From Amycolatopsis vancoresmycina (GTDB taxonomy: Bacteria > Actinomycetota > Actinomycetes > Mycobacteriales > Pseudonocardiaceae), in NCBI RefSeq assembly GCF_000716785.1, contig NZ_JNYY01000001.1, positions 248,001 to 312,000 on the forward strand: 64,000 nucleotides of DNA, in the 5' to 3' direction. The notes under the pieces were generated by a model that was given only the letters and a program-made list of their open reading frames with translations, had not been told where the DNA came from and ran no database searches. Both the position numbers and the translations under genes were made by a program. Below, piece by piece: positions 1 to 7,438 of this stretch (the stretch's first letter is position 1; every line of letters starts with the position of its first letter).

Positions 1-443
1 CGCTCGTCGTCTTCGTACTGGTCCAGGCGGCGCTCCACCAGCGAGTCGCCGCCGGCCAGCTCGCGGGCGAAGTTCGCCGCGTCGACCACCGTCACCATCG
101 TGTCGAGGTGGGCGACGGCGTCCAAGAACGTGAACGTCGCCGCCACCGGCATCGGCTCGGAGATCCCGCTCGACTCGATGAGCACGTGGTCGAAGCGGTC
201 GTCCGCGCACAGCGCCGCCACCTCGTCGAGGAGGTCCTCCCGCAGGGTGCAGCAGATGCACCCGTTGGTCAGTTCCACCAGGCGTTCCTGCGACCGGACC
301 AGCGCGGCGTCGATGTTGACCTCGCTCATGTCGTTGACGATCACGGCGACCCGCAGGCCCGCCCGGTTGGCGAGGATGTGGTTGAGCAGCGTCGTCTTGC
401 CCGCGCCGAGGAAGCCGGACAGTACGGTGACCGGAACGCTCAC
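1..443 (-). CDS. COG0523/CobW-family GTPase, putative zinc metallochaperone (3' end outside window)
   Basis: Only the N-terminal ~147 residues are in the window; the gene runs off the left edge. The P-loop GFLGAGKTT lies at about residues 10-18 and is followed by the family metal motif GCICC near residue 67 and a SSGISEP segment, so this is a canonical COG0523 GTPase. Such proteins move zinc or cobalt to client proteins. The GTG start at 443-441 overlaps the TGA of the bL32 gene (GTGA), so translation is probably coupled. Lying last in a zinc-sparing ribosomal operon, it is more likely a zinc-starvation chaperone than a cobalamin gene. The C-terminal domain cannot be judged. Confidence 0.88.
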   Translation of the reverse strand, partial: MSVPVTVLSGFLGAGKTTLLNHILANRAGLRVAVIVNDMSEVNIDAALVRSQERLVELTNGCICCTLREDLLDEVAALCADDRFDHVLIESSGISEPMPVAATFTFLDAVAHLDTMVTVVDAANFARELAGGDSLVERRLDQYEDDE

Positions 444-592
444 CGCGCGTGGAAGTGCTTGATCAGCCGCCGTGGGACGAGCTTCGTCTCCCCGTCCACC
501 TTGATCGGCACCAGATCCGGCACCGCGGCCTTCCACTGCGACCGCCGGGACCGGGTGTTGCTGCGGGACGTCTTGCGCTTGGGGACGGCCAT
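440..592 (-). CDS. rpmF: Ribosomal protein bL32, zinc-independent (C-) paralogue
   Basis: This 50-residue protein begins MAVPKRKTSRSNTRSRRSQW, the bL32 signature. It lacks the two CxxC pairs that bind zinc in the usual C+ form and has no cysteine at all. It is a large-subunit protein that would replace zinc-binding bL32 when zinc is scarce. The ATG at 592-590 overlaps the TGA of bL31 (ATGA), and its own TGA overlaps the GTG of the COG0523 gene, so three genes read as one coupled unit. Cysteine-free bL32 as an operon member beside MRF is less often seen than C- bL31, bL33 or uS14. Confidence 0.92.
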   Translation of the reverse strand: MAVPKRKTSRSNTRSRRSQWKAAVPDLVPIKVDGETKLVPRRLIKHFHAR

Positions 593-846
593 CAGCGGTC
601 GCCCCGCTTTCCGTAGCGGCGGTGGAACTTCTCGACCTGGCCGGCGCTGTCCATGATCCGCTGGGTGCCGGTCCAAAACGGGTGCGACCACGCGCTGATG
701 TCGACCATGACCAGCGGGTAGGTCCGGCCGTCGGACCACTCGATCGTCCGCTCGGAGGTGATGGTGGAGCGGGTCAGGAAGGCGTCGCCGGTGGACGAGT
801 CCTTGAACACCACGGGGTGGTAGTCGGGGTGGATTCCGGTCTTCAT
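592..846 (-). CDS. rpmE2: Ribosomal protein bL31 type B (zinc-independent)
   Basis: This 84-residue protein opens MKTGIHPDYHPVVFKDSSTG, the type-B bL31 pattern. It has no cysteines, whereas type-A bL31 holds zinc with a CxxC motif. It sits in the 50S subunit at the inter-subunit bridge region. In Bacillus and Streptomyces, Zur de-represses this paralogue so that zinc is released from the type-A protein. The ATG at 846-844 overlaps the TGA of the upstream MRF-like gene, and its stop overlaps the bL32 start. The order MRF-bL31-bL32-COG0523 indicates a single zinc-starvation operon on the minus strand. Confidence 0.94.
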   Translation of the reverse strand: MKTGIHPDYHPVVFKDSSTGDAFLTRSTITSERTIEWSDGRTYPLVMVDISAWSHPFWTGTQRIMDSAGQVEKFHRRYGKRGDR

Positions 847-2087
847 GCTTCTTCCTTTCGGTTCGCCGCGGAGTGCCGCGCCGGGTCGGGTCCGGTGTCC
901 TCGCACGGTTCCTCGTGCCAGTCGCCGAACGGGTCGGGGTAGCGCGCCCACTCTTCGGGTCCGGCCGCGAATTCCGCGTCGGTCAGTAGAGCGCTGCGCA
1001 GGGCCGCGTCGATCTCGTCGGGCGTTGTCTGGTCCGTCACCACGACCAGTTCCTGTGCGCGGTCGCCGTGCACCGGGTCCCAGCGCAGGGACGCCAGCGT
1101 CCGGCGTTCGGGGGAGACGTCCGTCCACTCCGGACCGTCCGGCGCCGCGAGCCAGGGCCCGGCGTGGCCCAGGCCCAGCCCGCCGCCCGCCGACTCGATC
1201 CAGAACGCGACGTCGGGCTGGCTGGCCACCCACGCGCGCCCGCGGGTGCGGACGACGCCGTCGAGCAGCACGTCCAGCGCGTCGTGCAGCCGGGTGGGGT
1301 GGAACGGCCGGCGCGCGGTGAAGGTGAGCAGCGCGATGCCGCAGTCGGCGTGCAGCGGCGGCTCGCCGCGCAGCAGGGCGCCGTGCATGTCGGTGACCTC
1401 GCCGCGCCGGGCGTCCGCCGGGACCGCGTCGAGCACACTGTGACCGTCGATCTGGGCCAGTTCGACCCGCGGGATCGACGGTGCCACCCGGTCCAGCACC
1501 GCGGACGCCTTCGCGGCGGTCCACGCGTCGGCGGCCGCGCCGGCCAGCACCAGGACGTCGGCGAACTCGACCTGGGACAACGCGACCTGGGCGACCGTCC
1601 GCTCGTCCTCGGGGCTGCCCTGCAGGTTCCGGTCGGCCAGCTCGTCGTCGCCGGTCGCGTCGGCCAGGAAGGTCGCGCAGTCGACCACGGTCAGGACCGC
1701 CCGCAGGTCGACGTCCTCGCTCACCGGCCGGTCGCCGACCAGGACGTTCCGGATCGCCCAGCTCACCGGCTCGGGCTCCATGGCCTCGTCGAGCCGGACG
1801 ACGATCCGGGTCACCTCCGGCCGCCGGGCCAGCCGCCGCAGCAGCGGGAGCAGGTCCTCGCGCAGGGTGCAGGACACGCAGCCGTGGGCGAGTTCGAGCA
1901 CGGTCAGCTCGTCGCGCTCGCCGAGTTGCAGGCGGCGGCGGACGACGCCGGAGTGGATCTCGCGCAGGTCGTGGTGGACGACGGCGGTGCCGGGCCCGGC
2001 CACGCGCAGCAGCTCGGCCAGCGTCGCGCTCGGTCCGGCGACCAGCCCGCCGACGAGGACGAGGGGGACGCGGGGGTGGTGGGTCAC
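843..2087 (-). CDS. mrf: MRF-like ribosome hibernation factor recruiter (degenerate CobW-like protein)
   Basis: The 414-residue product resembles mycobacterial Rv0106/MRF, as I recall that sequence, across its length: HGCVSCTLREDLL near residue 85, RRPFHP and VVRTRGRAW in the second half, and DPFGDWHEEPC near the C-terminus. MRF recruits the hibernation factor Mpy/RafH to zinc-remodelled C- ribosomes. The position of the CobW P-loop reads GGLVAGPSATL, without the GKT/S lysine, so GTP hydrolysis is doubtful; the metal motif is CVSC rather than CxCC. The GTG at 2087 gives the natural start (VTHHPRVPLVLVGG). An upstream ATG at 2198 would run through the putative Zur operator and is rejected. The gene is divergent from bL28 and overlaps bL31 by 4 bp. 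Confidence 0.85.
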   Translation of the reverse strand: MTHHPRVPLVLVGGLVAGPSATLAELLRVAGPGTAVVHHDLREIHSGVVRRRLQLGERDELTVLELAHGCVSCTLREDLLPLLRRLARRPEVTRIVVRLDEAMEPEPVSWAIRNVLVGDRPVSEDVDLRAVLTVVDCATFLADATGDDELADRNLQGSPEDERTVAQVALSQVEFADVLVLAGAAADAWTAAKASAVLDRVAPSIPRVELAQIDGHSVLDAVPADARRGEVTDMHGALLRGEPPLHADCGIALLTFTARRPFHPTRLHDALDVLLDGVVRTRGRAWVASQPDVAFWIESAGGGLGLGHAGPWLAAPDGPEWTDVSPERRTLASLRWDPVHGDRAQELVVVTDQTTPDEIDAALRSALLTDAEFAAGPEEWARYPDPFGDWHEEPCEDTGPDPARHSAANRKEEA

Positions 2088-2131
2088 AGGGGCTCCAGGA
2101 ATGCGGACGGGGTGCGGTGCGCTATAGTAAC

Positions 2132-2152
2132 TGAAAACGAAAACCACTATCA
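2132..2152. promoter_or_regulatory. Candidate Zur operator between divergent zinc-sparing operons
   Basis: The 79-bp gap between the MRF-like GTG and the bL28 TTG holds an A/T-rich island in an otherwise GC-rich background. It contains TGAAAACGAAAACC followed by ACTATCA. Its ends, TGA and TCA, and its AAAA core resemble actinobacterial Zur boxes (TGAAAATnATTTTCA type). An ATAGT/ACTAT pair at 2124-2150 also frames it. The dyad is imperfect, so the call rests mainly on position and on the zinc-related genes either side. Confidence 0.5.
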
Positions 2153-2166
2153 ACTCGGGAGGGTCC

Positions 2167-2403
2167 TTGTCCGCCGTGTGCCAGGTCACCGGCCGCAAGC
2201 CGGGCTACGGCAAGCAGGTCTCGCACTCCCACCGCCGCACGTCCCGGCGGTGGGAGCCGAACCTGCAGAACCGTCGCTACTTCGTGCCCAGTGAGGGCCG
2301 CTGGGTGCGGCTGCGCGTGTCCGCCAAGGGCATGAAGACGATCGACAAGCGCGGCATCGAGGCCGTCGTCGCCGAGCTGAAGGCGAAGGGGGTGAAGCTG
2401 TAA
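2167..2403 (+). CDS. rpmB: Ribosomal protein bL28, zinc-independent (C-) paralogue
   Basis: This 78-residue protein starts MSAVCQVTGRKPGYG and continues HSHRRTSRRW, typical of bL28. C+ bL28 has a CxxC at this point; here the second cysteine is replaced (CQVT), so the zinc site is broken. The TTG at 2167 is the chosen start because GGGAGGG lies immediately upstream and it restores the expected N-terminus; the next in-frame GTG (2176) would remove the conserved MSA. It heads the plus-strand operon bL28-bL33-uS14-bS18, and its TAA shares two bases with the bL33 ATG (TAATG). Confidence 0.93.
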   Translation: MSAVCQVTGRKPGYGKQVSHSHRRTSRRWEPNLQNRRYFVPSEGRWVRLRVSAKGMKTIDKRGIEAVVAELKAKGVKL

Positions 2404-2570
2404 TGGCGAAGAGCACCGACGTCCGGCCGATCATCAAGCTGCGGTCCACCGCGGGCACCGGCTACACGTACGTCACCAAGAAGAACCGCCGCAACGACCC
2501 GGACCGGATGGTCCTGCGCAAGTACGACCCGGTCGCGCGCAAGCACGTCGAGTTCAAGGAAGAGCGCTGA
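2403..2570 (+). CDS. rpmG: Ribosomal protein bL33, zinc-independent (C-) paralogue
   Basis: This 55-residue protein (MAKSTDVRPIIKLRSTAGTG; YVTKKNRRNDPDRM) is a full-length bL33. The two CxxC pairs of C+ bL33 are absent and the protein has no cysteine. The ATG overlaps the preceding TAA, and its TGA overlaps the ATG of uS14 (TGATG), so the operon is tightly coupled. Zur-controlled bL33 paralogues are known in Streptomyces and mycobacteria; regulation here is inferred from the shared upstream region. Confidence 0.94.
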   Translation: MAKSTDVRPIIKLRSTAGTGYTYVTKKNRRNDPDRMVLRKYDPVARKHVEFKEER

Positions 2571-2875
2571 TGGCCAAGAAGTCGAAGATCGCGAAGAACG
2601 AGCAGCGGAAGGTGATCGCCGCCCGGTACGTCGAACGCCGCCGCGCGCTCAAGGCCGTCATCGCCTCGCCGGGCTCGTCGGCCGGGGACAAGGCGGCGGC
2701 CGTCGTCGCGCTGCAGAAGCTGCCGCGCGACGCGAGCCCGACCCGGATCCGCAACCGGGACGTCTCGGACGGCCGTCCCCGCGGGTACCTCCGGAAGTTC
2801 GGGCTGTCGCGGGTGAAGATGCGCCAGGCCGCGCACCACGGCGAGCTGCCCGGCGTCGCGAAGTCGAGCTGGTGA
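2570..2875 (+). CDS. rpsN: Ribosomal protein uS14, zinc-independent (C-) long form
   Basis: This 101-residue uS14 begins MAKKSKIAKNEQRK and ends in the conserved GRPRGYLRKFGLSR block followed by a basic tail. The long form lacks the CxxC zinc site of the 61-residue C+ form (here RNRDVSDGRPRG) and contains no cysteine. It is a 30S head protein. Its start overlaps the bL33 stop and its TGA overlaps the GTG of bS18. It belongs to the same four-gene zinc-starvation operon. Confidence 0.95.
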   Translation: MAKKSKIAKNEQRKVIAARYVERRRALKAVIASPGSSAGDKAAAVVALQKLPRDASPTRIRNRDVSDGRPRGYLRKFGLSRVKMRQAAHHGELPGVAKSSW

Positions 2876-3126
2876 GCCGGATGCCGAAGCCGAACCGCGA
2901 CCGTCCCGCCAAGCGCAAAGTGAACCTGTTGCACGCCAACAAGATCACGCACGTCGACTGGAAGGACGCCGACCTGCTGCGGAAGTTCATCTCCGACCGC
3001 GGCAAGATCCGCGCCCGCCGGGTGACGGGATTGACGCCGCAGCAACAGAAACAGGTCGCCACGGCGATCAAGAACGCGCGCGAGATGGCGTTGCTGCCGT
3101 ACCCGGCCGCGGGCCGCGCGCAGTAA
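2872..3126 (+). CDS. rpsR2: Ribosomal protein bS18, second paralogue
   Basis: This 84-residue protein contains KITHVDWKDADLLRKFISDR and RRVTGLTPQQQKQVATAIK, the bS18 core that contacts bS6 in the 30S platform. No cysteine is present. The GTG at 2872 overlaps the uS14 stop (GTGA) and is used here; an ATG at 2881 gives a protein three residues shorter (MPKPNRDRP) and is equally possible. It is the last gene of the operon. The 91 bp that follow carry no obvious hairpin. Confidence 0.93.
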   Translation: MSRMPKPNRDRPAKRKVNLLHANKITHVDWKDADLLRKFISDRGKIRARRVTGLTPQQQKQVATAIKNAREMALLPYPAAGRAQ

Positions 3127-3217
3127 ATCGGATGCGGGCGGCCGGGTGGTCGCGCGATCATGAGCCCACGAAAGGGGGCGTCGCACGCGGATGTCCTGAC
3201 GCACAGGAGGTCCACGC

Positions 3218-4279
3218 TTGCACGCCCAGCTCACGGTCACGCCCGCCCGGCTGCCCGAGATCCTGCTCACCACCGCCGTCGTGCGGCCGGTGTTCCTCTG
3301 GGGCGCGCCCGGCATCGGGAAGTCCTCGCTGGTGCGGGACTTCGCGGCGTCGCTCGGGCTCGACTGCGTGTCGCTGCTGGGCACCCAGCTCGCGCCGGAA
3401 GACCTGATCGGGGTCCCGCAGATCGTGGAGGGCCGCAGCCGGTTCTGCCCGCCGGAGCAGATCGCGCGCGACGAGCCGTACTGCCTGTTCCTCGACGAGC
3501 TGAACGCCGCCGCGCCCGACGTCCAGAAGGCGTTCTACTCGCTCATCCTCGACCGCCGCATCGGCTCCTACGAGCTGCCGCCGGGTTCGGTCGTGATCGG
3601 CGCCGGCAACCGCGCCACCGACCAGGCGCTGGCCCGGCCGATGGCGTCCGCCCTGGTGAACCGCCTGGTGCACGTCCACCTGCGCGCCGCGCCCGGCGAC
3701 TGGCTCGCCTGGGCGGCCGGGAACGGCATCCACCCGTGGGTGATCGAATACCTCACCCAGCGCCCGGACCACCTCTGGAGCCCGCCGCCGAAGACCGAGG
3801 AGCCGTTTTCGACGCCGCGGTCCTGGCACATGCTCTCGGACTTGCTCCACTCCGCCGGCGACCCGGCGGACGACGAGACGGTCGCGCTGCTGGCGTACGC
3901 CACCCTCACCCCGGCGCACGCCGGTGCCTTCCGCGCGTATCTCAAAGTCGCCCGGCACGCCTTCGACCTGGAGGCGATCCTCAAGGGCGACGCGCGCTGG
4001 CCCGCCGAGCCCGCCGACCGCGACCTGCTCTACTTCCTCGCCGAGACGTTCCGCGCCCGGCTGGTCAAGGATCTGCCCGCGGACAAGCGGCACGCGTCGG
4101 CGGCCGTCCGCCAGTTCGCCTTCCGCGCGAAGAGCCTGCTCGTCGAGCTGGCCGAAATCTCCCTGGAGATGGCGCAGCTGGTCATCGCCGACGACGAGGC
4201 AGGCAACCCGCGGCTGCCGTCGTGGTTCCTGGTCGAAGCCGCCCGTGACCTCCCGCGGCTGGTCGCGGCGCGCGCATGA
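3218..4279 (+). CDS. MoxR-like AAA+ ATPase
   Basis: A 353-residue AAA+ protein with Walker A GAPGIGKSS at residues 29-37, Walker B LFLDELN near residue 92 and a sensor-1 GAGN segment near 130. MoxR ATPases act as chaperones that remodel or insert cofactors into VWA-domain partners. The TTG at 3218 is the start: CAGGAGG at 3204-3210 precedes it by 7 bp. Its stop overlaps the ATG of the VWA/metallopeptidase gene (ATGA), the usual MoxR-VWA pairing. The client is unknown. It is distinct from the MoxR1 gene at 55806. Confidence 0.88.
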   Translation: MHAQLTVTPARLPEILLTTAVVRPVFLWGAPGIGKSSLVRDFAASLGLDCVSLLGTQLAPEDLIGVPQIVEGRSRFCPPEQIARDEPYCLFLDELNAAAPDVQKAFYSLILDRRIGSYELPPGSVVIGAGNRATDQALARPMASALVNRLVHVHLRAAPGDWLAWAAGNGIHPWVIEYLTQRPDHLWSPPPKTEEPFSTPRSWHMLSDLLHSAGDPADDETVALLAYATLTPAHAGAFRAYLKVARHAFDLEAILKGDARWPAEPADRDLLYFLAETFRARLVKDLPADKRHASAAVRQFAFRAKSLLVELAEISLEMAQLVIADDEAGNPRLPSWFLVEAARDLPRLVAARA

Positions 4280-6144
4280 GCAACGCCCGCGTCGAAGCGA
4301 AGCGCCGCGAGCGCCGGAAGAAGGCGATCGAAGACGGCTGGGCCGAGGTGCGGTCGCACACGGTCCTGGACCACCTCGCCCGCGGCGCGAGCCTCAGTAC
4401 CGACAGTGCCGATGGTGGCTGGGCCGTCGTCACCGACCGCGGGGTGATCCGGCCGAACCGCGCCCGGGACGCCGAGGCGGGCGAGTGGGCGTGGGTTTTC
4501 GCGCACCTGTTGCTGCACCTCGGGCTCGGTCACCTCGACGACGATCGGCTGGACGAAGCGGAGGCGGTCACGGCCCGCGAGGTCGACCCGGTCTACGCAG
4601 CCGCCTGCTGCGTCGCCGTGCACCGGTTCGCCGAGGCCGTCCACGTCGGCACCCCGGTGCTGGACCTGCCCGAACTCCCCGGCACCGATGAGCTCGCCCT
4701 GACCCGCGCCTGGCGCGAAACCGGCGTTCCGGCGCCGTTCACCGACCTGGGCACCGGGCGCCCGTGCCTGGCGCTCGGCGAGCCGATGTCCCGCTGGCAG
4801 CTGCAGTACCACGGCAAGCCGACGCCGTGGACCGAGCGGTTCGCCCGCGGGCTGATCGCCTCGGCCACCGAAGCCATGGAACGCGCCGCCGACGCCCGCG
4901 GCCAGACCCGGCACCGGCGGGCGCTGGGGGAGTGGGACCGCGCGCTGTCCTGGTTCGTCTCGTCGTTCCCGCTGCTCGGCGCGGTGGCGGCCGGATTCAC
5001 CCTGGTCGTCGACGTCGAGGTGGTCCGCGCCTGGGACATCTCGGTGGCCGCGGTCGACGCCGAGCACGGCGAGATCTACGTCAACCCGAGTGCCGCGCTG
5101 ACCACCGAGGAGTGGCGGTTCGTCCTGGCCCACGAGATGCTGCACGCGGCGCTGCGGCACGACCGCCGCGCGCTGGGCCGCGACCCGTACCTGTGGAACG
5201 TCGCCTGCGACTACGTGATCAACGGCTGGCTGGTCGCGATGGCCGTCGGCGAGCTGCCCGACGGCGGCCTGCACGACCAGCAGCTGGCCGGGATGTCGGC
5301 GGAGTCGGTGTACGACACGCTGACCACCGACCTCCGCCGGGCCCGCAAGCTGCTGACCCTGGGCTCGCGCGAGGCGGGGGACGTCCTCGGCGACTGGCTG
5401 TCCGAGCCGGAGGCGGCGCAGCGCCGGTCGTCCCGCCGGACCGCGCGGCCGATGCCGTGGGGTGACCGCGTCCAGGGCGTCGACCTCGACGAGTTCTACC
5501 GCCGGGCGCTCACCCAGGGTCTCGAGTACCACCACGCCCAGGGCCGCGGCCTGCTGCCGGCCGGGCTGGAGCAGGAGATCCGGGCCCTCGACCACCCGCC
5601 GCTGCCGTGGGATGCGCAGCTTGCGCGCTGGTTCGACGAGCACGTCCGGGCGGAGCTGCCGGTGCGCAGCTACGCGCGGGCGTCGCGCCGCCAGTCGGCG
5701 ACCCCGGACATCCCGCGTCCGGGCCGCGTCCGCCCGGAACGGCTCGACCAGCGCGTCACCTTCGGCGTCGTGCTGGACACGTCCGGGTCGATGAACGCGG
5801 AGCTGCTCGGCAAGGCGCTGGGCGCGATCGCGTCGTACGCGCTGGCCAGGGACGTCCCGGCGGCGCGCGTGGTGTTCTGCGACGCGGTCGCCTACGACGC
5901 CGGGTACCTCGCGGTGGAGGACATCGCGGGCCGGGTGAAGGTCCGCGGCCGCGGCGGGACGGCCCTGCAGCCCGGTGTCGACCTGCTGCAGCGGGCGCCC
6001 GACTTCCCGGCCGACGGGCCGATCCTGATCATCACCGACGCCTACTGCGACCACGTCCGGCCGCGCCGCGAGCACGCGTACCTGGTGCCGCGGGGTGCGC
6101 GGCTGCCGTTCGTGGCCCGCGGGCCGGTGTTCCGGGTGGCGTAA
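4276..6144 (+). CDS. VWA-like metallopeptidase-related protein (DUF2201 type)
   Basis: 622 residues. A basic, charged N-terminus (residues 1-20) is followed by a metallopeptidase-like module with AHLLLHLGLGH (residues 77-87), a second with a complete HExxH (AHEMLHAALRH, residues 285-295), and a C-terminal VWA-like domain from about residue 493 carrying the MIDAS sequence DTSGS. This family pairs with MoxR ATPases, and the 4-bp overlap with the upstream ATPase agrees. The two peptidase-like modules look like an internal duplication: both have W-x-V-x-AH-x2-LH-x3-x-H, but the first lacks the catalytic Glu. The substrate is unknown. Confidence 0.85.
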   Translation: MSNARVEAKRRERRKKAIEDGWAEVRSHTVLDHLARGASLSTDSADGGWAVVTDRGVIRPNRARDAEAGEWAWVFAHLLLHLGLGHLDDDRLDEAEAVTAREVDPVYAAACCVAVHRFAEAVHVGTPVLDLPELPGTDELALTRAWRETGVPAPFTDLGTGRPCLALGEPMSRWQLQYHGKPTPWTERFARGLIASATEAMERAADARGQTRHRRALGEWDRALSWFVSSFPLLGAVAAGFTLVVDVEVVRAWDISVAAVDAEHGEIYVNPSAALTTEEWRFVLAHEMLHAALRHDRRALGRDPYLWNVACDYVINGWLVAMAVGELPDGGLHDQQLAGMSAESVYDTLTTDLRRARKLLTLGSREAGDVLGDWLSEPEAAQRRSSRRTARPMPWGDRVQGVDLDEFYRRALTQGLEYHHAQGRGLLPAGLEQEIRALDHPPLPWDAQLARWFDEHVRAELPVRSYARASRRQSATPDIPRPGRVRPERLDQRVTFGVVLDTSGSMNAELLGKALGAIASYALARDVPAARVVFCDAVAYDAGYLAVEDIAGRVKVRGRGGTALQPGVDLLQRAPDFPADGPILIITDAYCDHVRPRREHAYLVPRGARLPFVARGPVFRVA

Positions 6145-6191
6145 CGCACGCTGGGCTGGCGTGGGGCTCGCGCGCCAATAAACTCCCGCGC

Positions 6192-7412
6192 ATGGACGAC
6201 CCGCACTACCTTTCCGGCCTGCAGCTCACCGGCCGCCGCGTCGTGATGTTCGGCGGCGGCAGCGTGGCCCAACGACGGCTGCCCCGGCTGATCGCGGCGG
6301 GCGCCCGCGTCGAACTGGTGTCGCCGCACACGACGCCGTCGGTGCAGGGAATGGTGGACGCGGGGGAGCTGGTCTGGCACGAACGCCGCTACGAGCCCGG
6401 TGACCTGCGTGCCGCCTGGTACGCGCTGGCCTGCACGAACGACGCGGGCGTCAACGCGGAGATCTGCGCCGAGGCCGAGCGGGAGCGGGTGTTCTGCGTC
6501 CGCGCCGACGAAGGCGAGTCGGGCTCGGCGGTGACCCCGGCGTCCGGGCGGCACGGCGGCCTGCTGTTCGGCGTGCTCTCCGGCGGCGAGCCCCTGCGCT
6601 CCGCGGCGGTCCGCGACTCGATGCTCGACGGCCTGCACAACGGCACCATCGAGGACGGCCGTCAGCCACACCCGGAAGGCACCCTGCCCGGGGTGGCGCT
6701 GGTCGGCGGCGGCCCGGGCGACCCGGAGCTGATCACGGTCCGCGGCCGTCGCCTGCTGGCGCGCGCGGACGTCGTCGTGGCCGACCGCCTGGCGCCCCGC
6801 GAGCTGCTCGACGAACTCGCGCCCGAGGTGGAGATCGTCGACGCGGCGAAGATCCCGTACGGCCGCGCGGCCAGCCAGGACGTCATCAACAGCACGCTGA
6901 TCGAGCGCGCCAAGGAGGGCAAGTTCGTCGTCCGCCTCAAGGGCGGCGACCCGTACCTGTTCGGCCGCGGCTTCGAGGAGGTGCTGGCCTGCGCGGAGGC
7001 GGGCGTCCCGGTGACGATGGTCCCGGGCATCACGAGCGCGTTCGCGGTCCCGGCGGCCGCCGACGTCCCGGTCACCCACCGCGGCGTGGCGCACGAGGTG
7101 GTGGTGGTCTCCGGCCACGTGGCCCCCGGCGACGACCGGTCCCTGGTCGACTGGGACCTGCTGGCCCGGATGAAGGGCACGATCGTGCTGATGATGGGCG
7201 TGGAGCGCCTCCCGCAGTTCGCGAAGGCCCTCCTGGACGGCGGCCGCCCGGCCGACACCCCGGTGACCGTCGTCGAGGACGGCACGATGCGCACCCAGCG
7301 TTCCCTCCGGTCCACATTGGACAAGGTGGTCACCGACGCGGCCGCCTCCGGCGTCCGCCCCCCGGCAGTGATCGTGATCGGCCCGGTAGCCGGCCTCGCC
7401 CCCGTGTCCTGA
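6192..7412 (+). CDS. cobA: Uroporphyrinogen-III C-methyltransferase fused to precorrin-2 dehydrogenase-like domain
   Basis: 406 residues. Residues 1-150 form a CysG/Met8-like NAD-binding domain (GGGSVAQRRLPRL near residue 18). From about residue 160 comes an SAM uroporphyrinogen-III methyltransferase: VALVGGGPGDPELIT, a V-x-ADRL stretch, LKGGDPYLFGRG and VPGITSA are diagnostic. It would convert uroporphyrinogen III to precorrin-2 and oxidise it to sirohydrochlorin for siroheme or cobalamin. The ATG at 6192 is used although no strong SD precedes it. It stands alone, 47 bp after the metallopeptidase-like gene; no other cobalamin gene is nearby. Confidence 0.92.
   Translation: MDDPHYLSGLQLTGRRVVMFGGGSVAQRRLPRLIAAGARVELVSPHTTPSVQGMVDAGELVWHERRYEPGDLRAAWYALACTNDAGVNAEICAEAERERVFCVRADEGESGSAVTPASGRHGGLLFGVLSGGEPLRSAAVRDSMLDGLHNGTIEDGRQPHPEGTLPGVALVGGGPGDPELITVRGRRLLARADVVVADRLAPRELLDELAPEVEIVDAAKIPYGRAASQDVINSTLIERAKEGKFVVRLKGGDPYLFGRGFEEVLACAEAGVPVTMVPGITSAFAVPAAADVPVTHRGVAHEVVVVSGHVAPGDDRSLVDWDLLARMKGTIVLMMGVERLPQFAKALLDGGRPADTPVTVVEDGTMRTQRSLRSTLDKVVTDAAASGVRPPAVIVIGPVAGLAPVS
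7310..7322. repeat. GTCCAC-type palindrome (variant, in cobA)
   Basis: GTCCACATTGGAC, codons TCC-ACA-TTG-GAC (Ser-Thr-Leu-Asp), with two codons (ACA and TTG) that are rare in this GC-rich sequence. One of several GTCCA-N3-TGGAC sites in the window. Confidence 0.5.
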
Positions 7413-7438
7413 CGCGAGTTGCGGGTTCGGGCACGTGG

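Noticed and set aside
2088..2198. N-terminal extension of the MRF-like gene to ATG 2198
   Set aside because: It would cross the divergent promoter and the bL28 start; homologous N-termini begin near the GTG at 2087.
4030..6075. 681-residue open frame on the minus strand opposite the VWA/metallopeptidase-like gene
   Set aside because: Composition is Arg/Gly/Val/Asp-rich with no motifs. The plus-strand gene has clear domains; this is a GC-skew shadow.
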